This document shows, one piece after another, positions 34,051 through 40,795 of a DNA stretch of 47,101 nt. The stretch covers positions 1 through 47,101 of the forward strand of contig JACKCD010000050.1 of the NCBI GenBank assembly GCA_020634215.1, written 5' to 3'. Both the position numbers and the translations under genes were made by a program. Position 1 is the stretch's first letter. Each line of letters opens with the position of its first letter. The notes beneath the pieces are model-generated. The model made no database searches and was not told the DNA's origin. It was given only the letters and a program-made list of their open reading frames with translations. This DNA comes from Ardenticatenaceae bacterium. Lineage in GTDB: Bacteria > Chloroflexota > Anaerolineae > Promineifilales > Promineifilaceae.

Positions 34051-35662
34051 AAAGCGTCATCCGGGTGGGCGCGGGCAGCGGCACGGGCCGCAGCCAAAAG
34101 CCGGCCGATTCTACAGCGCGGCGCACCGGTTGCCCACTGTCACCGGGGGGCAGAACTAAAAACCGCGCCCCGTCGCCATCGCCAAACACCTGCAAATCTG
34201 CGGCCAGGGCAGCGGGGTGGAGAAACCAACTGACGTAAACACGCCGGTCGAAGAGGTGATAACGCCACTGCCAGCTATACCAGTGGTCATAGAGCACGGT
34301 GCCGTAGGGCTGAGCGGCCAGATATTGCCCCACAACCGCCGCGCCGTCGTCGGCTTCGGGATAGCCGCCAATAGGAAAACGGCCGTTTTGCGACTGAACG
34401 GCCGTTGGCAACATGAGCAGCAGCAAAAAGAGGGGGAGAGTTTCACGCAAAGGCGCAAAGGCGCAAAGAAGATTTTTCCTTAGCGTCTTTGCGCCTTTGC
34501 GTGAAAAAACTTCTTCCCGTGCAGCCGCTCCTGCTCGGCCGAGCAGCACAGCCAGCAGCGGCAGCAGCGGCAGCCAGTAGCGATCCCAGACGGGGATGGC
34601 GAGCAGCCAGTGCAAGGCCAAATAACCAATAACGTAAAGTACCAAAACAGCGTCAATAGCTGTTTTTCTTTGCGTCTTTGCGCCTTTGCGTGAAACGATC
34701 TGCCACAACAGCCAGCCGAGGCTGATGATCAGCAAAACGCCGATCCATATACCGCCAACGGCCGTTTTTCCCAGCTCTCCCCACGCCAGCAGCCGGGGCC
34801 ACAGTTCCCACGACCAAATAAGCCGCAGCCCGCCAAAGTTGTCTAGCTGCTGCTGCCAGAGGAGAAAACGGCCGTTTCTGCCCACCTCCCACCCCATCAG
34901 CAGCAGCGCCAGCGGCAGCCACCCCGCCAGCCAACGCCGCCACGCACGCCATCGCCACCTCAGCAGCCAGCCCATTGCCACAATCAGCGGCAAAAAGAGC
35001 CATGCTTGATGCTTGGTTAGCAGGGCGCAGCCAAAGAAAAAGCCATGCCAAAGACAAGATTTGGGAGCAGTCCTTATTTGGGTCAGAAGCACACTGTCAT
35101 TCCCGCTTTCGCGGGAATCCATACGCCTGGATTCCCGCTTTCGCGGGAATGACAACCATATGGCCGAAACAAAGCCTAAGCCCCAAGATTCATCCACGTT
35201 TGTCTGCGTTTGTCCGCATCCCATTTCCGGCAGTGCCAGCCACAAAAAGAAAACGAGCAGCGGGTCGGTGAAGGCGGTGGGGCTGAATTGGATGGCAAGG
35301 GGGGCCAGGGTGAGGAAGGTGGTGGCAAGAACGGCCGTTTCTCCTTCTCCATACCAACGCCAAACCTTGCGTCCCACCAGCAGCGGCAGCAGCAGCGAGG
35401 CTATCCAGTTGGGCAGTCGTGCTGCCCACATTTTGGTAGGGGGGAAAAAGAGAAAAACGGCCGTTTGCACATAGACCAACAGCGGTGGCTTATCCACCTG
35501 CTGTGTCAGCAAAAATGGGTCATGGCCTGACCGCACCCAGCGCGCCCAGCTTGTAAACAGTGCCTCATCGGCGTGGAACGTGTTGGCAAACAGCCCCCGC
35601 AGCCGCAAAAAAAAGCCAAGGAAAAAGAGGAAAAGTAGCCAACGTTTAGCAGAGAGGGGCAA
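34016..35662 (-). CDS. GT39-family membrane glycosyltransferase (ArnT/PMT-like)
   Basis: The protein has 548 residues with 9-11 helices. The N-terminal FFLRLRGLFANTFHADEALF contains the Asp-Glu pair typical of the first extracytoplasmic loop of GT39/ArnT enzymes, and DKPPLLVY follows. These move a sugar from a polyprenyl phosphate to a protein, lipid or glycan. Four repeat blocks lie in frame (35191-35225, 35096-35153, 34669-34694, 34442-34505), adding strongly charged loops such as FSRKGAKTLRK and FPRKRESRRMDSRESGN to an otherwise hydrophobic protein. It follows the GT2 gene by 78 nt and overlaps the YfhO gene by 35 nt. At least six palindrome cores occur. Confidence 0.85.
   Translation of the reverse strand: MPLSAKRWLLFLFFLGFFLRLRGLFANTFHADEALFTSWARWVRSGHDPFLLTQQVDKPPLLVYVQTAVFLFFPPTKMWAARLPNWIASLLLPLLVGRKVWRWYGEGETAVLATTFLTLAPLAIQFSPTAFTDPLLVFFLWLALPEMGCGQTQTNVDESWGLGFVSAIWLSFPRKRESRRMDSRESGNDSVLLTQIRTAPKSCLWHGFFFGCALLTKHQAWLFLPLIVAMGWLLRWRWRAWRRWLAGWLPLALLLMGWEVGRNGRFLLWQQQLDNFGGLRLIWSWELWPRLLAWGELGKTAVGGIWIGVLLIISLGWLLWQIVSRKGAKTQRKTAIDAVLVLYVIGYLALHWLLAIPVWDRYWLPLLPLLAVLLGRAGAAAREEVFSRKGAKTLRKNLLCAFAPLRETLPLFLLLLMLPTAVQSQNGRFPIGGYPEADDGAAVVGQYLAAQPYGTVLYDHWYSWQWRYHLFDRRVYVSWFLHPAALAADLQVFGDGDGARFLVLPPGDSGQPVRRAVESAGFWLRPVPLPAPTRMTLYEVERRSDAKR
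34442..34505. repeat. GCAAAGGCGCAAAG inverted repeat in GT39 gene
   Basis: TTCACGCAAAGGCGCAAAG and its complement face each other, as at 2166-2228. In frame they encode FSRKGAKTLRK and CAFAPLRE. Confidence 0.85.
34669..34694. repeat. GCAAAGGCGCAAAG half repeat in GT39 gene
   Basis: A single arm of the same family is read in frame as VSRKGAKTQRK. Confidence 0.8.
35096..35153. repeat. GTCATTCCCGCTTTCGCGGG inverted repeat in GT39 gene
   Basis: GTCATTCCCGC and GCGGGAATGAC close a 58-bp palindrome holding two CCGCTTTCGCGG cores. It is read in frame as SFPRKRESRRMDSRESGNDS. Confidence 0.88.
35191..35225. repeat. GTTTGTCCGC repeat in GT39 gene
   Basis: CCACGTTTGTCTGCGTTTGTCC belongs to the GACAAACGCGG family and is read as GCGQTQTNVDES. 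Confidence 0.7.
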
Positions 35663-35673
35663 GGGAAAAAGAC

Positions 35674-35739
35674 TAGAGATTGGGGATTGGAGATTGCCTT
35701 GCCGGAACCCTACGCTTTAATCTCCAATCTCCAATCTCC
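35674..35739. repeat. AATCTCCAATC inverted repeat between GT39 and GT2
   Basis: AGAGATTGGGGATTGGAGATTG and, 20 bases on, AATCTCCAATCTCCAATC form an inverted pair that fills the gap between the two genes. Confidence 0.75.
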
Positions 35740-35740
35740 C

Positions 35741-36430
35741 TTAATCAACAAACCGATATTTCAACAAATAGTACAACGCCTTTGGCCCCTCCCGCCACGG
35801 GTTCAGCTTTTTCCCCTCCTCAAACTCGCGCCCATTGTAGGAAATAGCCACTTCGTAGATGCGATGGCCGCGTTTAAGCACCTTCGACGTAATCTCTGGC
35901 TCAAATTCAAACCCTTTGGCTCGCAGTGGAATGGCACGTACAACATCGGCACGGAACACCTTGTAGCACGTTTCCATATCGCTCAAAATGGTATTGTAGA
36001 TAATGTTGGTAACTAGCGTCAGCAGCTTGTTGCCGACCATGTGCCAGAAAAACATCGTTTTGGTGGGGCCACCGCGAAAGCGGGAGCCATAGACAACGGC
36101 CGCTTTTCCCTCTTCAATCGGCTGCACCAGTGCTGGGTAATCACGCGGGTCATATTCCAAATCAGCATCCTGAATCAAAAAAATTTCCCCCGTTGCTTTG
36201 GCAAACCCGGTGCGAACGGCCGCTCCCTTGCCCATATTTTGAGCGTGCAAATGCACCTGGATACAGTCATCTAAGGCGACAATTTCAGCATACAGATCGC
36301 GGGTGCCATCGGTTGATCCGTCATCCACTATCACGATCTCATCGGCTCGCTCCACCGCCAGCACCGCCAGCACCGCGTCTTTTATTGTTTCCCGTTCGTT
36401 GTAGACGGGCATAATCACTGACAATCTCAC
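35741..36430 (-). CDS. Glycosyltransferase family 2 (polyprenol-phosphate sugar synthase type)
   Basis: The protein has 229 residues, GT-A fold, no C-terminal membrane helix. VIMPVYNERETI starts it, VDDGST is the nucleotide-binding Asp segment, QDADLEYDP is the DxD metal site and MGKGAAVRTGF lies between. It resembles dolichyl-phosphate mannose synthase, so it likely makes polyprenyl-phosphate sugars for the two membrane enzymes downstream. The start is a GTG with AAGGTGAG upstream. It has no exact AACGGCCGTT site, only two variants ending in GCT, which sets it apart from its neighbours. Confidence 0.88.
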   Translation of the reverse strand: MRLSVIMPVYNERETIKDAVLAVLAVERADEIVIVDDGSTDGTRDLYAEIVALDDCIQVHLHAQNMGKGAAVRTGFAKATGEIFLIQDADLEYDPRDYPALVQPIEEGKAAVVYGSRFRGGPTKTMFFWHMVGNKLLTLVTNIIYNTILSDMETCYKVFRADVVRAIPLRAKGFEFEPEITSKVLKRGHRIYEVAISYNGREFEEGKKLNPWREGPKALYYLLKYRFVD

Positions 36431-36899
36431 TATCTCTCACCTTCCCAATAAAGTTGGTAAATTATAGCACCCTGCCCCATGCCCTCCAATCTACCGCTTC
36501 CCTACGGGAGCATTTCAGTTTTGGGGCATTGATAAACTCACCTCTCCGCAAGCCAATTTCTCAGCCAAGAATTGTCATTTCGACCCTTCGGCAGCCTCAG
36601 GGCAGGCTCATGTCTTCGAGGAGAAATCCCGCTCAAATGGCGGCTATGAGAACGGGATTTCTCGGAGGACCTCGAAATGACACTGGATTTCCCATCTACG
36701 CAGTTAAAGATTAGGTCAAACTTGTTACCTTATTTTTGCACGAAAACGTGCAAACAGAGGCGGTTTCTATTCATTTTGAACACCTAGCTGCAAACAGAGG
36801 GCATTTCTATTCCGATTTTGGGTATTGATTAGGCTATTTTCAGACATTGTGCCACGATCCTCAAAAAGTTCATTTGACTTAGAGCAAGAGGAGCGTGAA
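36431..36899. other. Gene-free stretch: nested repeats and IS left end
   Basis: This 469-bp span up to the transposase ATG holds the 11-bp IS target copy (36497-36507), the start of the IS inverted repeat, a large palindromic repeat inserted in it, and two subterminal iterons of the IS. I see no other gene. Confidence 0.6.
36574..36682. repeat. GTCATTTCGA...CGAAATGAC palindromic repeat
   Basis: Outer arms GTCATTTCGA and TCGAAATGAC plus inner GAGAAATCCCG and CGGGATTTCTC form a large imperfect hairpin. It seems to be inserted in the left inverted repeat of the IS. Confidence 0.75.
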
Positions 36900-38197
36900 A
36901 TGATGAAGCTGGAATTGGGTCTGACCCACGAATTTACTAACACTCAATATGCACCCCTAGCGGCTTTGTTGGCTTATTATGAGGCCGAAAAAGTCCTAGA
37001 ACCTTTACAATCAGTCACATCAGCGACCCAAAACGGCGATTTTACGCTGGCTGAGAAGCTCGAACAGACCTTGGTGAGCATTCTAGCCGGCTGTGAGTAC
37101 ATTTCCGTTGTCAATACGAAACTTCGTCCAGAGCAACAATTGGCACAAGTCAAACGAATTAGTGGCTTTGCTGACCAATCAACCCTCTCTAGGGGTCTGG
37201 ATGACCTAACTCAAATGAATCTCGCTCAATTGGAGCTTGCCGTTCGCCAAATCAGCGACCGTTGTAGCCAAGTCCGACATCATGATTGGCGTGCCTTTTT
37301 GGAATTGGACTTTGATTTATCGGCTTTACCCTGTGGACAACAGGCAGAAGGAGGTCAAAAAGGGTATGCCAGTGGTAAAAAAACAGGATTGTGCGCCAAT
37401 TAGCTCGTGTCAATGCCATTTCTTACCACGAAACCTTATGGTCTGGCCTGTTTCCAGGTAACCAGTTGACCATGCAATGTTTGCAACAAGCGGTGCTAGG
37501 TGTCGAAAGTTCATTTGAGTTAGCACCAGAGCAACGAAAACGCACACTTTACCGCCTTGATGGTGGTTCTGGCACAGACGAAAACCTACGTTGGCTACTT
37601 GCCAGAGGTTATCAAGTGCTAGGCAAAGGCTTTTCCGGTAAGCGAGCCAAAGCGTTGGCCGACTCTGTTTCCCGTTGGGATGTCTATGATGAGCAAAGCC
37701 TCTTGGGTTGGGTGGCACCCCCTTTTGACCTCGGTCAACCTGTCCAAGTGGTGGTCAAAAGACGTTTACATAAAGGAAAACTCAAACATAGCTACTACGT
37801 CACCACGCTCTCTTTTCCTTCTAAGAAAGCCTTCATGCAACGGTATAACCAGAGAGGGGGAGCTGAAATTGAGCAATTTCGTGCCGATAAGAGCGGTTTG
37901 CATCTATCGGCACGTCGTAAGCGGAATTTCATGGCACAAAAAGCGTTGGTCTTACTCACCGATTTGGCTCATAATTTGCTGGCTGACTTTCATAGCCAGG
38001 CTTTAGCCGATTCCCGTTTTGCCGATTGGGGTCTTAAACGCATCGTGCGCGATTTGTTGGCCGTGCCGGGTCGGCTCTATTTTCGGGCACGACAACTCAA
38101 ACGAATTGATTTGCTGGCCTCGCATCCTTACGCTGATGAACTGATTATTTGTTTGGAAAGGTACTGTAACGGCCGTTGTGGCTCAGACTTTGAATAG
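36825..38197 (+). CDS. DDE transposase split by a -1 frameshift
   Basis: Two overlapping frames encode the halves. The first ends at 37403 and has the first catalytic Asp in LELDFDLS; its best start is an ATG at 36900, with GAGGAGCG upstream. The second frame is open from 37379 to 38197 and carries the second Asp in YRLDGGSGTDENL and the Glu in YNQRGGAEIEQ, a Y-x2-R-x3-E motif of IS4-type enzymes. The only place where the frames can join is 37379-37403, at a run of seven A (37377-37383). The shift may be ribosomal or transcriptional slippage, or a one-base loss. No palindrome site lies inside except one at 38168, near the end. Confidence 0.72.
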
Positions 38198-38315
38198 AAA
38201 CGGCCTCCATTTGCATGGATTATGTTAAATTGAATAGAAATGCGCTCTGTTTGCGCAAAAATAAGGTGTTAAGTTTGCCCCCAAACTGAAATACACCCCT
38301 TCCCTACGGTTCAGC

Positions 38316-38321
38316 TATAAT
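38316..38321 (+). promoter_or_regulatory. -10 box TATAAT, rlmN
   Basis: A consensus TATAAT ends 7 nt before the rlmN ATG (38329), implying a leaderless message. The IS end lies 17 bp upstream, so its insertion replaced whatever -35 region existed. Confidence 0.6.
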
Positions 38322-38328
38322 CCAACTT

Positions 38329-39387
38329 ATGGATAAATTAGTGCAGCTTTATGATTTGGATTTTGCGGAACTAACGGCGTTTGTGCAAACGTTGGGTGAA
38401 CGGCCGTTTCGGGCAAAGCAGCTTTGGCAATGGCTCTATGAAAAATATGCGGCCAGTTTTGACGAAATGACGAATTTGCCCAAAGGGTTGCGGGAGAAGC
38501 TGGCACAAACGGCCGTTCTCAACCCCGCCACCATTGCCGCCGAACAACGCTCCAGCGACGGCCAAACGGAAAAAGTGCTGTTTCGGCTGCCCGACGGCCA
38601 GCTTATTGAAACGGTGCTGATGGGCTACGAAGACGGCCGGCGGACACTGTGCATCAGTACCCAAGCCGGGTGCGCGATGGGGTGTGTTTTTTGCGCCACC
38701 GGGCAAATGGGGTTTGCGCGGAATTTGACAGCGGGGGAAATTGTGGCCCAGGTGCTGTACTTTGCCCACAAGCTGGCTCCGCAAGGGGAACGGGTGAGCA
38801 ACATTGTGATGATGGGCATGGGAGAACCGCTGCACAATTACCGGGAGACATTAACGGCCGTTGATCGCCTCACCGACCCCACTGGCCTGAACCTCAGCGC
38901 CCGCAAAATCACCATCTCCACCGTCGGCCTCGTCCCTGCCATTCGCCGCTACGCCGACGAACAGCGGCAAACACCGCTCGCCATCTCGCTCCACGCCGCC
39001 ACCGACGAAGAGCGCAACAAGCTCATCCCCATCAACAAACGGTGGCCCATTGCCGAGCTGATGGAAGCATGTCGCTATTATTTGGCAAAAAACGGCCGTC
39101 GGCTCACCTTTGAATGGGCCCTCATCGCCTACAAAAACGACACCCCCGAACAAGCCCAGGCGCTTGGCAAACTCCTGCAAGGGATGCTCTGCCACGTCAA
39201 CCTCATCCCCCTCAACCCCACTGAAGGCTACAGCGGCGGCCCCTCCTCCCGCGAGCGCGTCCAAGCGTTCCAAGACGAACTCGCCCGCTACGGCGTTAGC
39301 AGCACCGTCCGTGTCCGGCGCGGCATAGACATCCAAGCCGGCTGCGGCCAACTCCGCGACCGCGTGCTTGCCAGTAAACAGTACTGA
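38329..39387 (+). CDS. rlmN: 23S rRNA (adenine-2503-C2) methyltransferase
   Basis: The protein has 352 residues. The radical SAM cluster motif is CAMGCVFCATG at about residue 117, NIVMMGMGEPLHNY binds SAM, and SLHAATDEERNKLIPIN and PLNPTEG follow. The catalytic Cys near the C-terminus (AGCGQL) is present. It methylates A2503 in 23S rRNA and A37 in some tRNAs. The N-terminal helical domain includes GERPFRAKQLWQWLY, whose ERPF comes from a palindrome site. It starts 7 nt past a TATAAT box. The stop codon lies within an ACTGATT-type repeat. Confidence 0.95.
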   Translation: MDKLVQLYDLDFAELTAFVQTLGERPFRAKQLWQWLYEKYAASFDEMTNLPKGLREKLAQTAVLNPATIAAEQRSSDGQTEKVLFRLPDGQLIETVLMGYEDGRRTLCISTQAGCAMGCVFCATGQMGFARNLTAGEIVAQVLYFAHKLAPQGERVSNIVMMGMGEPLHNYRETLTAVDRLTDPTGLNLSARKITISTVGLVPAIRRYADEQRQTPLAISLHAATDEERNKLIPINKRWPIAELMEACRYYLAKNGRRLTFEWALIAYKNDTPEQAQALGKLLQGMLCHVNLIPLNPTEGYSGGPSSRERVQAFQDELARYGVSSTVRVRRGIDIQAGCGQLRDRVLASKQY

Positions 39388-39416
39388 TTACCGATTACCG
39401 ATTACTGTTTACTGAA
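39382..39416. repeat. ACTGATTACCGATT repeat at rlmN end
   Basis: A short array of ACCGATT and ACTGTTT units fills the gap to the convergent peptidase gene. It supplies the rlmN stop codon (TGA in ACTGATT). Confidence 0.7.
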
Positions 39417-39419
39417 CCC

Positions 39420-40472
39420 TCAACATCCCAAATACCAACATGGGTCATCCGGGTTGCCGTTAATCCGAATCTCAAAATGAAGGTGGGGGCCAGACGAGTT
39501 GCCGGTGTTGCCGCTGGCACCAATAATATTGCCTTGGTACACAATTTGCCCCGGTCCCACGTTAATGCCACTTAAATGAGCGTATAGCGTCTCAAAACCA
39601 TTGCCGTGGTTCACCACAATCAGGTTGCCATAGCCATAAATGTTCCAGCCAGCAAAGGTGACGGTGCCGGTGTCAGAAGCTGCAACACCCGTTCCCTCGG
39701 TCAACCCAATATCAACACCGCGATGCCCGTACCAGTAAAACTGGGTAAAGTTGCGCGAACCAACCGGAAAAATAAAGGTGCCTGTTCCCACAATCAGCGG
39801 CGCAATGCCACCACTGCTTGACCGCACCGTGTCCAGCGATGGTGGTGTCCAGACAAAAACATCACGCACTGCCCCCGGAACTAGAATTTGCGTTTCGGGG
39901 TACAGACGATAGGGGAACTCCAGGTTGTTTGGCCCATAGGCAATAATGTCTTCAACGGGAATGCCATAACGCAACGAAATACTTTCCAGGGTGTCACCGG
40001 GGGCAACATCGTGCAGCACGCCGTTAATTGGCAGAATGATGAGTTCGGCATCGGTTTGTAGCAGGTTGGATTCTTCGCTTAACTTGGGATTGCCACCTAG
40101 CAGCGTTTCGGGCGAAATGCCAAAGCGTTCGGCAATTTTGTTGGGGGTGTCCCCCCGCACCACCACGTAGGTCTGAAAGGTATGGTTAGGACGGTTGCCC
40201 TGGTAGGTGTGGGGATTGAAGGCGGGAACCAAGCTGCTATCTTGCAAAACAGGCAGATCGGAAATGGGAAAGCCATCGGGAACGGCCGTTGGTAAATCAA
40301 TGACCACACTGTCAGCCACAGGAGTTGCCACCTCAACCACAGCATCTACCACCACTTGTTCCGGCGGTGGAGCTTGCCCAGCCAGCCGCCACATCGCAAA
40401 AAAAACGCCTGCCGCCACCAGCAAAGCACCATGCCCTGCATATTGTTGCCATTTTTTCAACTGATTCATCAT
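39420..40472 (-). CDS. LysM/M23 peptidoglycan endopeptidase
   Basis: The protein has 350 residues. An N-terminal membrane anchor (HGALLVAAGVFFAMWRLAG) is followed by a variable linker. Two LysM modules follow (YVVVRGDTPNKIAERFGIS and HDVAPGDTLESISLRYGIP). The C-terminal M23 domain has zinc His and Asp in GHRGVDIG and HLHFEIRING, so it appears active. It would cut peptide cross-links of the cell wall outside the membrane. The start at 40472 is the first ATG; no clear Shine-Dalgarno is seen. One palindrome site at 40281 is read as TAV. Confidence 0.91.
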   Translation of the reverse strand: MMNQLKKWQQYAGHGALLVAAGVFFAMWRLAGQAPPPEQVVVDAVVEVATPVADSVVIDLPTAVPDGFPISDLPVLQDSSLVPAFNPHTYQGNRPNHTFQTYVVVRGDTPNKIAERFGISPETLLGGNPKLSEESNLLQTDAELIILPINGVLHDVAPGDTLESISLRYGIPVEDIIAYGPNNLEFPYRLYPETQILVPGAVRDVFVWTPPSLDTVRSSSGGIAPLIVGTGTFIFPVGSRNFTQFYWYGHRGVDIGLTEGTGVAASDTGTVTFAGWNIYGYGNLIVVNHGNGFETLYAHLSGINVGPGQIVYQGNIIGASGNTGNSSGPHLHFEIRINGNPDDPCWYLGC

Positions 40473-40795
40473 ACAATTCAACCGTTTCTCTTATCCAAAC
40501 GGGCAACATGCTACCACAAACGGCCGTCAAAATAAAAGCGAGGCTGAAAACCAGCCTCGCTTTCTCAACAATTGCTTATTTTGCTTTGGTATGTTGTTTG
40601 TCAAACTGAACCTTTCCTCAATCATATTTCGATGACCTAAGTACAAGGTTTCCGATTATCGAGTATCCAGAAAGGGTGGGAAGCGGGGAAACGGCCGTTA
40701 ATGACCGTCGCACAACCTCTTTAACCCGCCAACCCATTCACGAACTGCAAACGATCTGCACAACTTCTTCATCTTTTTCACGTAAAGTATATATC
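40473..40795. other. Divergent spacer with hairpin
   Basis: This 323-bp gap separates divergent genes. It holds two palindrome-core sites (40520, 40690) and the hairpin at 40535-40563. No protein-coding gene is seen. Confidence 0.5.
40535..40563 (-). terminator. Orphan intrinsic terminator
   Basis: AAAGCGAGGCTG and CAGCCTCGCTTT form a perfect 12-bp stem with a 5-nt loop, followed on the minus strand by TTATTTT. No coding gene ends here, as both neighbours are transcribed away, so it may end an unannotated small RNA. Confidence 0.75.

Larger units (their letters stand above)
36508..38298 (+). mobile_element. IS4-like insertion sequence (about 1.8 kb)
   Basis: An 11-bp direct repeat, CTTCCCTACGG, flanks the element (36497-36507 and 38299-38309). 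Inverted ends read ATTTCAGTTTTGGGG on the left and ATTTCAGTTTGGGGG on the right. Further in, both ends carry CAAACTT then ACCTTATTTTTGC, though on the left these lie about 190 bp away because a palindromic repeat is inserted between. Each end also has two iterons of GCAAACAGAG followed by TTTCTATTC. A DDE transposase in two frames fills the interior. The target length and the Y-R-E motif suggest the IS4 superfamily. It sits just upstream of the rlmN promoter. Confidence 0.75.

Noticed and set aside
36431..36899. tRNA or other RNA gene near the IS as an insertion target
   Set aside because: No cloverleaf or T-loop sequence is visible; only repeats are present.
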